The notes below the pieces were generated by a model that made no database searches, was not told where the DNA came from, and worked only from the letters and a program-made list of their open reading frames with translations. The position numbers and the translations under genes are program-made. A stretch of 64,000 nucleotides of DNA from Viscum album (lineage: Eukaryota > Streptophyta > Magnoliopsida > Santalales > Viscaceae), in assembly GCA_963277665.1 (NCBI GenBank), contig CAUJRU010000141.1, forward strand, positions 124,001 to 188,000, written 5' to 3'. Below, in pieces: positions 51,883 to 63,452 of the stretch; the stretch's first letter is position 1; each line of letters starts with the position of its first letter.

Positions 51883-53703
51883 TTACTTATCAAATAAATG
51901 GGGGTACTTATCCCTCATTGCATTTTCAGATTCCCATGTTGCCTCTTCAATCATGTGGTTTTCCCACAAAACCTTTACCTGGTGAATCACCTTATTCCGT
52001 AACACTTGCTCCCTGTGGTCAAGAATCTGGACCGGTTGTTCCTCATAAGATAGGTTCTCTTCCAGCTGAACTACCTCTGGACTCAAAACATGAGATGGAT
52101 CTGGCATATACTTTCTCAACATCGAAATGTGAAAAACATTGTGTACCTGAGATAAACTCGGAGGTAAAGCCACTCGGTATGCAACTGATCCAACTCTCTC
52201 CAAAATTTCGTATGGTCCAATGAACCTTGGACTCAACTTTCCTTTCTTACCAAATCTCATCACACTTTTCCAAGGAGAAACCTTGAGAAAAACATGATCA
52301 CCTACCTCGAAAGATAGATCCTTCCTCTGGTTATCCGCATAACTCTTCTGCCTGCTCTGAGCTGTTCTCATGTGTTTCGGAATCAGCTGAACTTTTTCTG
52401 CCATCTCTTCTACCAATTCTGGTCCCATCAACTTCCTTTCACCCACTTCATCCAAGAAAGCTGGAGTTCGACATCGCTTCCCATATAATGCCTGAAATGG
52501 TGCCATCTGTATACTGGAATGAAAACTGTTATTATATGAAAATTCAACCAAAGAAAGATGTTGGTCCCAACTTCCCTGATAATCCATAGAACAAGCTCGT
52601 AGCATATCCTCCAATGTCTGAATTTTTCGTTCTGACTGCCCATCTGATTGAGGATGAAAAGCTGTACTAAAATTTAATTCAGTACCCAACGACTTCTGAA
52701 GGCCTTTCCAAAAGTTAGAAGTAAACCTGGGATCACGATCCGATACAATGGAGAGAAGAAATCCATGTAACCTGACTATCTCTTTAAGATACAAACGGGA
52801 AAGTTGATCAAGAGAGAAAGTATCTCGTATAGCAAGGAAATGAGCAGATTTAGTCAAGCGATCAACAATAACCCAGATTGCATTATTACCTCGAGATGTC
52901 TTCGGTAATCCAACAACAAAGTCCATGGATATATTCTCCCATTTCCACTCTGGCACTGGTAAAGGCTGAAGCATCCCTTTTGGTAACTGCCATTCTGCTT
53001 TAACCTGCTGACAAGTCAAACACTTCACAGTAAAATCAGCAATGTCTCTTTTCATTCCATCCCACCAGTAATACTCTCGCAGATCTCTATACATCTTAGT
53101 ATTGCCCGGATGAACTGAAAACGGAGAACTATGAGCTTCACATAACAACTCTCTCTTCAACTGTGAATCACAAGGCACACACAATCTCTTCCCAAATCTC
53201 AAAACACAATCATTATCAATGTTGAATTCAGGAAACTTACCTTTCTTAACCAGCTCTACCTTTTTCTGCAACTCACTATCTTGCTTATGTGCTTGCTTGA
53301 TTCTATCTGATAGAGATGATCTCACTGATACCTGAAACAAAACAGAAGGACTTCCTGCACCAACAACTTCTATTCCAAAGTTCATCAAATCCTTAACCAA
53401 AGGATCACGTTCCAAACGCAACATTGTTAATGAATCATTACTTTTTCGACTCAAAGAATCAGCCACTTTATTTGCTTTTCCCGGATGGTAATGAATTGTA
53501 CAATCGTAATCCTTGATTAATTCCATCCATCTCCTTTGTCTCATGTTGTACTCTTTCTGAGTGAATATATACTTTAAACTTTTGTGATCGGTATATATTT
53601 CGCACTTTACTCCATACAAATGATGCCTCCAAATTTTTAAAGCAAAAACAACAGAAGCTAGTTCCAAATCATGGTTAGGGTAATTTACCTCATGAGTTTT
53701 CAA
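51883..53703 (-). pseudogene. RNase H-integrase-chromodomain, longest open frame
   Basis: A 606-codon open stretch, the best preserved protein sequence in the window. It starts inside RNase H after two adjacent stops near 53,705 (CGA to TGA and CAG to TAG) and covers [18 protein letters not shown] and the rest of RNase H. It then has the integrase zinc finger (H-x7-H about 53,130-53,105; C-L-T-C about 53,010), the D-D-E core (MDFVVG, IVSDRD, SDGQSE), the GPY/F module ([18 protein letters not shown]) and a chromodomain ending YPHLFDK. Odd points: GVPLS reads GFLLS and AFWDE reads AFLDE. It lacks its own gag, protease and initiation codon, so it is a remnant, not a gene. Confidence 0.9.
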
Positions 53704-54470
53704 CTATCATGAAGCATAAGCAATTACCTAATCATTCTGCATTAGGATGCAACCAATTCCTTTCAATGAAGCATCACTGTATATAACAAACCCACCATTC
53801 CTGGAAGGTAGTGCCAAAACTGGAGCATTCACCAATCTTCTTTTCAATTCCTGAAAACAATCATCACATTCTTTTTTCCAGATAAACTTAACACCCTTCC
53901 GAGTTAGCTTAGTCATTGGACTAGATAACCGTGAAAAATTTCTAAAAAACCTTCGGTAATAGCCCGCCAAACCAAGGAATCTACGAATCTCGGTTACATT
54001 TGTGGGTCTTGGCCATTCTTCCACAACTTTTGTTTTTGCAGGATCAACAGTTATTCCATATTTAGAAACAATGTGACCAAGGAAGGAAATTTGTTGCAAC
54101 CAAAACTCACACTTGCTGAATTTCCCATACAGTTTCTTTTCTTTTAAGGTTTGAAAGATAACCATTAAATGTTTTTCATGCTCCTCTTTACTTTTAGAAA
54201 ACACCAAAATATCATCAATTAAAACCACCACAAACTTATCCAAGAACTCATGGAAAATTCTATCCATTAAGTCCATGAATACAGCAGGTGCATTGGTTAG
54301 CCCAAAAGGCATTACTACAAATTCATAATGGCCATATCTCGTACGGAACGCGGTCTTCGGAATATCTGCCTCCTTTACCTTCAGCTGATGGTACCCCGAT
54401 CTCTAGTCAATCTTTGAAAAAAACTGAGCTCCCTGGAGCTGATCAAACAAATCATCAATATGAGGCAAAG
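53704..54470 (-). pseudogene. RT and early RNase H fragment
   Basis: Continuation in the same frame as the 51883-53703 ORF. RT contains [16 protein letters not shown] and [13 protein letters not shown] (LIDD for the usual FIDD), then the RNase H start, [12 protein letters not shown]. Stops lie near 53,727 (CAG to TAG) and 54,404. The fragment ends at 54,470 in RT, upstream of the FFSKIDL motif, where it meets plus-strand RNase H. Both sides share CAAAGGA. Confidence 0.88.
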
Positions 54471-56120
54471 GAGATGGCTGGAATTAATCAAGGATTATGA
54501 TTGTACAATTCATTACCATCCGGGAAAAGCAAATAAAGTGGCTGATGCTTTGAGTCGAAAAAGTAATGCTTCATTAACAATGTTGCGTTTGGAACGTGAT
54601 CCTTTGGTTAAGGATTTGATGAACTTTGGCATAGAAGTTGATGGTGCAGGAAGTCCTTCTGTTTTGTTTCAGGTATTAGTGAGATCATCTCTATCAGATA
54701 GAATCAAGCAAGCACAGAAGCAAGATAGTGAGTTGCAGAAAAAGGTAGAGCTGGTTCAGAAAGGTAAGTTGCCTGAATTAAACATTGATAATGATTGCGT
54801 TTTGAGATATGGGAAGAGATTGTGTGTGCCTTGTGATTCACAGTTGAAGAGAGAGTTGTTATGTGAAGCCCATAGTTCTCCGTTTTCAGCTCATCTGGGT
54901 AGTAATAAGATGTATAGAGATCTGCGGGAGTATTACTGGTGGGATGGAATGAAAAGAGATATTGCTGATTTTACTGTGAAGTGTTTGACTTGTCAGCAGG
55001 TTAAAGAAGAGCGTCAGTTACCGAAAGGGATGCTTCAGCCTTTACCAGTGCCAGAGTAGAAATGGGAGAATATATCCATGGACTTTGTTGTTGGATTACC
55101 GAAGACATCTTGAGGTAATAATGCAATCTGGGTTATTGTTGATCGCTTGACCAAATCTGCTCATTTCCTTGCTATACGAGATACTTTCTCTCTTGATCAA
55201 CTTTCCCGTTTGTATCTTAAAGAGATAGTCAGGTTACATAGAGTTCCTCTCTCCATTGTATCGGATCGTGATCCCAGGTTTACTTCTAACTTTTGGAAAG
55301 GCCTTCAGAAGTCGTTGGGTACTGAATTAAATTTTAGTACAGCTTTTCATCCTCAATCAGATTGGCAGTCAGAACGAAAAATTCAGACATTGGAGGATAT
55401 GCTACGAGCTTGTTCTATGGATTATCAGGGAAGTTGGGACCAACATCTTTCTTTGGTTGAGTTTTAATATAATAACAGTTTTCATTCTAGTATACAGATG
55501 GCACCATTTCAGGCATTATATGGGAAGCGGTGTCGAACTCCAGCTTTCTGGGATGAAGTGGGTGAAAGGAAGTTGATGGGACCAGAATTGGTAGAAGAGA
55601 TGGCTGAAAAAGTTCAGCTGATTCAGAAACACACGAGAACAGCTCAGAGCAGGCAGAAGAGTTATGCGGATAACCGGAGGAAGGATCTATCTTTCGAGGT
55701 AGGTGATCATGTTTTTCTCAAGGTTTCTCCTTGGAAAATTGTGATGAGATTTGGTAAGAAAGGAAAGTTGAGTCCAAGGTTCATTGAACCATACGAAATT
55801 CTGGAGAGAGTTGGATCAATTGCATACCGAGTGGCTTTACCTCCGATTTTATCTCAGGTACACAATGTTTTTCACATTTCGATGTTGAGAAAGTATATTC
55901 CAGATCCATCTCATGTTTTGAGTCCAGAGGTAGTTCAGCTGGAAGAGAACTTATCTTATGAGGAACAACCGGTCCAGATTCTTGACCACAGGGAGCAAGT
56001 GTTACAGAATAAGGTTATTCATCAGGTAAGGTTTTGTGGAAAAACCACATGATTGAAGAGGCAACATGGGAATCTGAAAATGCAATGAGGGATAAGTACC
56101 ACCATTTATTTGATAAGTAA
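54471..56120 (+). pseudogene. RNase H end-integrase-chromodomain fragment
   Basis: Starts in the RNase H tail ([20 protein letters not shown]), then the integrase HHCC finger, D-D-E core, GPY/F module and chromodomain. Breaks: a Trp codon to TAG near 55,057, CGA to TGA near 55,112, a TAA near 55,466 (in EFSYNN) and a one-base deletion near 56,030. The GPY/F motif reads FIEPYEIL. The terminus is YxHLFDK like the minus-strand arms, unlike the YPHLF terminus of the other plus-strand fragments. Confidence 0.88.
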
Positions 56121-56123
56121 ATA

Positions 56124-56159
56124 AATTTCGGGGACGCAATTTTCTAAAGGGGGGAAGGA
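56124..56159 (+). promoter_or_regulatory. Polypurine tract and pre-PPT hairpin
   Basis: Hairpin 56124-56143 with one G-to-T mismatch in the stem; PPT 56145-56159. Confidence 0.7.
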
Positions 56160-57580
56160 TGTAACATCCCAAGTAAGTAATGAATAATAGATATTTTTAT
56201 CTATGATTATTAATGATTAAGATAGTGTTATAGAGGCTTAAAATGAAAATAAATACAATCTTATGCATGGAATACACTAATATTCTTAAAAGATTGTTTT
56301 ACTGCCTTTTGATGGCAAGCCATTTTTGAATCTATATTTTGAAAATTTTATAAACTATGTTTTTCAAAATAAACTTATCCTTTATGATTGGGACATCAAA
56401 ATTTACCTTGTGTGAATTTTGGGTATTTTTCTGACAATGTTCATTTTTTAATGAATAGTGAAAAATACTACATTTTACATCAAAACTGCTTTTTAATCTA
56501 ATTTATTTATATGATTAGATTATGTTTTGAATTGGTTTTGAAGTGAAATTAGAATATATTTTTACCATTTTATCCAATGGTGGTCATTGGAATCAATTTC
56601 ACTTTGAAATGAGACTTAAACTGGTGTCAATCTTTTGATACTTATTGTTTTGTAAAAACACGCTATTTGCTCTGGCAGCGGGAATTAATTATTAAATTAA
56701 TTAATGTGACTTATATGATTTTAAATTTGTAAAATAGACTTCATTTTTGAATTCGGAATATCAAATATAGCTTAGGGTGATTTTTTGGTAATTTTCTGAA
56801 AAACTTCAATTTTTGATGAATAGTGAAACCACTAAGTGGTAATCAAGCAAACTGATTTTTCAGTTAAATGAAAGTTTACCACTAATGTGTATTGAATTTT
56901 GAAAATCCGACATACATGGTTGTCATTAAGAAGTAAAATGTGGTTCAATGAGATTAAAATAATTTTTTGGTGAATAGTAACTTATTAAGTTTTTAATCGC
57001 GATTAGTGGTGATTAGTGTAGTTTAAGGTATAAATAATGCTTTAATAATATGAAATGACCTAGAAACATGTCCCAAACTTATTGGTTGTGTCATGGCCGA
57101 CCAAGACAAGCCATGGGTCAACTTGGGGACCCCATGGAGACATTTTGGTTGGGAAATGACATAAATAACTTTTTATTTAATGTAAAAGTAAAAATGACAC
57201 AAACATAATATGTTTTAAGAAAACAATTTTTACATGGGGTTATAAATATCAGATATTTTATTATAAATAGTCATTGGAAAGATAAAAAGATTTTCTACAT
57301 CATAGTATTTTGTTTAAGATTTTTAGACATTAAATAAATTAAATTATTAATGACATAATCATGATGCAGCGATGACATCATTATTTGACGATTTAAATAA
57401 AATGGAAAGACAATGTAAAATCTATGAACTACACATGGCCAAAACCAATTGGATGAGTGGATTTCGAACCCTTATCACCTTATACACGAATTATATCAAT
57501 GTGGGACCTTTTAAAACCGAAACACATTTTCAAATAAAGTAATATTTCTTTACTTTCCAAAAGTGCCCCTCCTCTCCTCT

Positions 57581-57588
57581 TATAAAAG
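57581..57588 (+). promoter_or_regulatory. TATA box of L13
   Basis: Intact, 1,421 bp from the LTR start. The shorter U3 reflects the alternative LTR start of this subtype. Confidence 0.6.
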
Positions 57589-57756
57589 GCCCCCACCTCT
57601 ACCTCATTTCACACACTCCTCAAGCCTTTGGCTCGGCCAACCCCTGCCCATTTACTCCCTCCACATCCCTCTCCTCATCCTAGAGGATTCCCTTTGGACA
57701 GAATCCTTTCAAATGAAGCCTTTAGGCACAAATCAAAAGGAGTTACACTTTTAAAG

Positions 57757-59470
57757 GTAATTCATTCTCTAATGTTCATTTGTTTTATTTTGCTTCTCCA
57801 ACCCACTAAACTCTTTTTATTTACTTATTTTGTAACAACAACAGTATCTTCAATATACTAGGATGTTGTTATAAGATTTATTTTATCTACACTCTCACAC
57901 AACTACATCAAATGGTTAAAGAACATACGGTTTCTGTGGATGGCGAAATTCTGCCTCCCGAAACGATGATTGTTCAATACTCATTTAACACCTTCAAAGG
58001 TGGCCATTATGATGTCACTATTTTTATATATGATATATAATATGTTTATGTTTTCCTTAAGCTTCTGTTTTTTTCATTTTGGGAATACCTTTATGGTTTC
58101 CATTATGGGTAAACACGATATCTTCATTTTAGGAAGTGCGGACTACCGCCCCCTGAAAGTGATTTGATTCGTTAATACCATATGTGGGATGTGTAAAGTA
58201 TAAAGTTAATGATATTATATATGTTATTATACTTGAATTATAATATAATCTTATATATTTATGATTCCATTCCAGAAAATATGAAATAGAAATGGAAGTA
58301 GCGTTCATGCGTACGTACGGCATACTGTCTCCATGAACGGTGCATTTCATTTCTTACCTCTAACTGTGATGTAATATTATAAATACATGTATATCATGAA
58401 TATATATGATATATATGTTATCTAAATCATTAATATCATTCTGGATATAATGAACCTATGACCAAATTAACAACATGTAAGTGTAAGATGTCTATTTTTG
58501 ACTTAAGAACCAAATACCGACAAAATGAACATTATTAACTTAACTGATTACATGATGTTCATAACATGGTATAAAAGGAATAATGAACGTGAAAAAGATT
58601 CATAAGCAAGTAGAGATTAACAAAAGTTTATTATTCAGGAGATTAAAGAATGGTCGGGTCAAGTCGGATACGAGGTATGGGACTTCGTCTCAATCTCCTT
58701 TCATTGAGGCATATTTTATTTATACACAACTTTCTTTTATATGGTGTATAAACCACTTTGACTTTTACGTTTATTCAGAAGGAATATTTTTTATACGAAG
58801 CGTTTACTAAACGACAAAAGGGAATGTTTTTGTCGTATGTATGCGGCGACAATGACTTCTCCACCGTTGTGACCGTTATTTGAGTTTCGGCTTCCTCTAC
58901 AAGCCATACTTTTTTTTAAAACGAAAAATAAACACCATGTTTTACTTTGGTATTGAAAATGGTTTTCATAATGTTTTTATTATATCAATGTGTTGTATTG
59001 ATATCTCGTGATTGAAATGTGGAAATGTTATGTTTCCTTTATGCATGTTTTATGTGATATGATTATGTTATGGTTCTTGGGCATTATTATGAAGACGGGT
59101 GGTTCCGTGATAAACTAAGGGCGGGTGAGCCCATTATAGCTCTCCAATGCATTGGGTAACGCGAAGGAGTGAAACGTTAAGGTTTCTCCGAATATATTTA
59201 GGGAATATACTGTGATGGGTATTCCAAACGTAACCAAGAGGGTTACTCCCTACGTAAGAATGTTATGAATGCCTCAAGTTACCTTTATGTCTTATGATTT
59301 CTATGATTTATTCATCATTTTATGAGGTATGTTAAAGTGCCAATGTTTTATGGGTAAAGTATGATTTCATTCTTATGTATATATGAACTCATTTTTCCTT
59401 TCCATGTTTTTTGTATAACCCATACTGAGTTTTTTATGCTCATCCCTAGTTTTTGAAATGTTTTTCACAG
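57757..59470 (+). other. Candidate leader intron in L13
   Basis: AAAG|GTAATT to TTTTTCACAG, 1,714 bp. Confidence 0.35.
58289..58353 (+). repeat. Conserved LTR hairpin, copy 14
   Basis: Core and 8-bp stem intact; the small inner stem is broken by two changes (GGCATACTGTC). Confidence 0.8.
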
Positions 59471-60874
59471 GTCAAGGGAAAGGTACATGATAAGATGATA
59501 GAGTCAACTATAAGGCCCCAGCCTTAAACCATACTTAATCTTGAGTTATTACAAGATTACACGTTGAGGATCTTTTCAGGTTTAGAGTTTTAGAGAATTA
59601 GATCATAAAACTTGCATTACATTCCACATATAAACAAAGTGGTTACAGAGAGATAGTATTCTTCATTCCCATCAATGGAAACACGTTTAAAATAAAACAT
59701 GGATTATTTCTTGACACATCCTTGACTCTATCATCTTATCATGTACCTTTCCCTTGATATGTGAAAAACATTTCAAAAACTTGGGATGAGCATAAAAACT
59801 CAGTATGGGTTAAAAAAAACATGGAAAGGAAACATGAGTTCATACATACATAAGAATGAAATCATACTTTACCCATAAAACATAGGCACTTTAACATACC
59901 TCATAAAATAATGAATAAATCATAGAAATCATAAGACATAAAGGTAACTTGAGGCATTCATAACATTCTTACGTCGGGAGTAACCCTCTTGGTTACGTTT
60001 GGAATACCCATCACAGTATATTCCCTAAAATCTCTTCGGAGAAACCTTAACGTTTCACTCCTTCGCATTACCCAATGCATTAGAGAGCTATAAAGGGATC
60101 ACCCGCCCTTAGTTTATCACGGAACCACCAGTCTTCATAATAATGCCCAAGAACCATAACATAATCATATCACATAAAACATGCATAAAGGAAACAGAAC
60201 ATTTCCACATTTCAATCACAAGATATCAATACAACACAAAAACATTGTGAAAACCATTTTCCATACCAAAATAAAAGAAAAGTAAAACATGGTATTTATT
60301 TTTCTTTTAAAAAGAAGGTATGGCTTGTAGAGGAAGCCGAAACTCAAATAACGGTCACGACTGCGGAGAAGTCGTTGTCGCCGCATACGTACGACAAAAA
60401 CATTCCCTTTTGTCGTTTAGTAAATGCTTCGTATAAAAAAGATTCCTTTTGAATAAACATAAAAGTAAAAGGGGTTTATACACCGTATAAAATAAAGTTG
60501 TGTATAAAATAAAATATGCCTCAATGAAAGGAGATTGAGACGAAGTCCCATACCTCGTATCCGACTTGACCCGACCATTCTCTAATCTCCTGAATAATAA
60601 ACTTGAGTTAATCTATAATTGCTTAAGAACCTTTTTCACATTCATTATTCCTTTTATACCATGTTATGGACATCATGTAATCATTTAAGTTAATAATGTT
60701 CATTTTGTCGGTATTTGGTTCTTAAGTCAAAAATAGACTTCTTACACTTACATGTTGTTAATTTGGTCAAAGGTTCGTTATATCCAGAATGATATTAATG
60801 ATTTTGATAGAATATATATCATATATATTCATCATATAAATGTATTTATTATATTACATCACATTTAGAGGTAA

Positions 60875-60939
60875 GAAATGAAATGCACCGTTCATGGAGA
60901 CGGTAAGCCGTACGTACGCATGAACGCTACTTCCATTTC
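60875..60939 (-). repeat. Conserved LTR hairpin, copy 15
   Basis: Inner stem and core intact. Confidence 0.8.
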
Positions 60940-61638
60940 TATTTCATATTTTCTGGAATGGAATCATAATGATATAAGAGTATATTATAATTCCAGTATA
61001 ATAACATATATAATATCATTAACTTTATCCTTTACACATCCCACATATGGTATTAACGAATCAAATCACTTTCAGGGGGCGGTAGTCCGCACTTCCTAAA
61101 ATGAAGATATCGTGTTCACCTATAATGGAAACCATAAAGGTATACCAAAAATGAAAAAAACAGAAGCTTAAGGAAAACATAAACATATTATATATCATAT
61201 ATAAAAATAGTGACATCATAATGGCCACCTTTGAAGGTGTTAAATGAGTATTGAACAATCATCGTTTCGGGAGGCAGAATTTCGCCATCCACGGAAACCG
61301 TATGTTATTTAACCATTTGATGCAGTTGTGTGAGAGTGTAGCTCAAATAAATCTTATAACAACATCCTAGTATATTGAAGATACTGGTGTTGTTACAAAA
61401 GAATTAAATAAAAAGAGTTATGGGGTTGTAGAAGCAAAATAAAACAAATGAACATGAGAGAATGAATTACCTTAAAAAGTGTAACTCCTTTTGATTTGAG
61501 CCTAAAGGCTTCCTTTTAAAGGATTCTGCCCAAAGGGAATCCTCTAGGATTAGGAGAGGGATGTGGAGAGAGTAAATGGGCAGGGTTTGGCCGAGCCAAA
61601 GGCTTGAGGAGTGTGTGAAATGAGGTAGAGGTGGGGGC

Positions 61639-61646
61639 CTTTTATA
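61639..61646 (-). promoter_or_regulatory. TATA box of L14
   Basis: Intact; faces the L13 promoter across the T junction at 59,507. Confidence 0.6.
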
Positions 61647-62544
61647 AGAGGAGAGGAGGGGCACTTTTGGAAAGTAAAGAAATATTACTTTATTTTAAAA
61701 TGTGTTTCGGTTTTAAAAGGTCCCACATTGATATATTTCGTGGATAAGGTGATAAGGGTTCTAAATCCACTCATACAATTGGTTTTTTCCATGTTTAGTT
61801 CATTGATTTTACATTGTCTTTCCATTTTATTTAAATCGTCAAATAATGATGTCATCACTGCATCATGATTATGTCATTAATAATTTAATTTATTTAATGT
61901 CTAAAAATTATAAAAAAAAATACTATGATGTAGGAAATCTTTTTATCTTTCCAATGACTATTTATAATCAAAAATATGATCTTTATAAGCCCATGTAAAA
62001 ATTGGTTTCGTAAAACATATTATGTTTGTGTCATTTTTACTTTTACATTAAATAAAAAGTTATTTATGTCATTTCCCAACCAAAATGTCTCCATGGGGTC
62101 CCCAAGTTGACCCATGGCTTGTCTTGGTCGGCCATGACACAACCAATAAGGTTGGGACATGTTTATAGGTCATTTCATATTATTAAAGCATTATTTATAC
62201 CTTAAACTACACTAATCACCACTAATCGCGATTAAAAACTTAATAAGTTACTATTCACCAAAAAATTATTTTAATCTCATTGAACCACATTTTACTTCTT
62301 AATGAAAACCATGTATGTTGGATTTTCAAAATTCAATACACATTAGTGGTAAACTTTCATTTAACTGAAAAATCAGTTTGCTTGATTACCACTTAGTGGT
62401 TTCACTATTCATCAAAAATTGAAGTTTTTCAGAAAATTACCAAAAATTCAACCTAAGCTATATTTGATATTCCGAATTCAAAAATGAAGTCTATTTTACA
62501 AAATTAAAATTATATAACTCACATTAATTAATTTAATAATTAAT

Positions 62545-63452
62545 TTGTGTGACAAATATATATACACCCAATATAAGTGGATATTAAGTGTAAAACAATA
62601 AAAGGTCATTCACACATATTCAATGGATGACATATTCAATGACTACATGTTGAACCCAAAGAAATCGAAATTGGGTTAAAAAGTTCCCTTGACAGCCTAA
62701 CGGCATCACATCAAAAAGAGTTGATGAGAGATAAAAAGAGTATCTCATCACTTGGACATAAAATTTACATCAATAAGGATGTATGAGAACATATCCCAAC
62801 ATAAATATATGTAAATTAAAAGACCCAATAAAAGAAGTCTTTTAAAAAAGAGGAGGGTGAAAGGTTCCCTTACCGACTTGGGTATCTTTCAAAACATACA
62901 CCCCATGAAAGAAAGACAATAGGTCATTGATGTAAATACTCATAAACGAAAGTATATTACACAAAGAGTAGAATAATGGGCAGTACATACACCACTCAAT
63001 GGAATTTGTGGCAAATGTAGCATAAATCTCACGGGAATAAAAGTGAGATGAAAAATACCTTACGAAAACTCGGCAGCCTAACAGCGCCACATAAAACTTC
63101 CGAATATGGATTGATGAGATCAAATAGAGTATCACATCATATTACAATATAATTTACAGCAAGTGGAATATAAAAGAAAATCCCCCAACATTGCAAGGAG
63201 GAGTTTAAAAGAAGTGACATAAAGGAGAGTACTTAAAAAGAAAGAGAGAGGTTAGATCTCTTACGAAAGTTCAGCAGCCTAACAGCGCCACTCAAAACTT
63301 CCAAAATGGATTGATGAGAGAGAATAGGGTCTCTCATCACATGAACATAAAAATTACAGTAAATGTAATATAAAATAACATCCCAATCATAAGAAAGATG
63401 AGCTTAAAATAAATGACATAAAAGAGTGTACTTAAAAAGAAAGAGAGTTGTA
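62545..63452. repeat. Unrelated ~199-bp tandem repeat block
   Basis: The only stretch that is not chromovirus sequence. CAGCCTAAC recurs at about 62,693, 63,074 and 63,272, and 'acttaaaaagaaagagag' at 63,231 and 63,430 (199 bp apart). The interval 62,850-63,040 looks like a further diverged unit, giving about four units. Each clear unit holds an inverted repeat TGATGAGA/TCTCATCA (62722-62750, 63112-63139 with one mismatch, 63312-63339). No credible coding sequence. It may be a satellite fragment or the subrepeat region of another retroelement's LTR or leader. Confidence 0.65.

Larger units (their letters stand above)
56160..59507 (+). mobile_element. LTR L13 (type 1), near complete
   Basis: The longest uninterrupted type-1 copy, from TGTAACATCCCAAG to a cut inside 'gatagagtcaa' at about 59,507. 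TATA 57581, donor-like 57757, hairpin 58289, acceptor-like 59470. Useful as the reference for this LTR, although its 3' terminus is lost. Confidence 0.88.
59508..62544 (-). mobile_element. LTR fragment L14 (type 1)
   Basis: Reverse LTR reaching further into the distal end than any other copy: its first 40 bp (minus-strand distal end, 'ggctggggccttata') are not seen elsewhere in the window. The acceptor-like site near 59,760 is mutated (CACATAT). Hairpin 60875, TATA 61639. The LTR is broken at about 62,544 after 'ttaataattaattt' and followed by unrelated sequence. Confidence 0.85.

Noticed and set aside
51883..53703. Centromeric CRM-type chromovirus
   Set aside because: The C-terminus has a classical chromodomain (VKVLW, EATWE, YPHLF) as in Tekay/Del, not the CR motif of CRM. 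Clade placement is from memory of motifs, not from a tree.
62842..63135. 97-codon minus-strand ORF in the 199-bp repeat block
   Set aside because: No recognisable motif; it spans repeat units that do not keep the frame.
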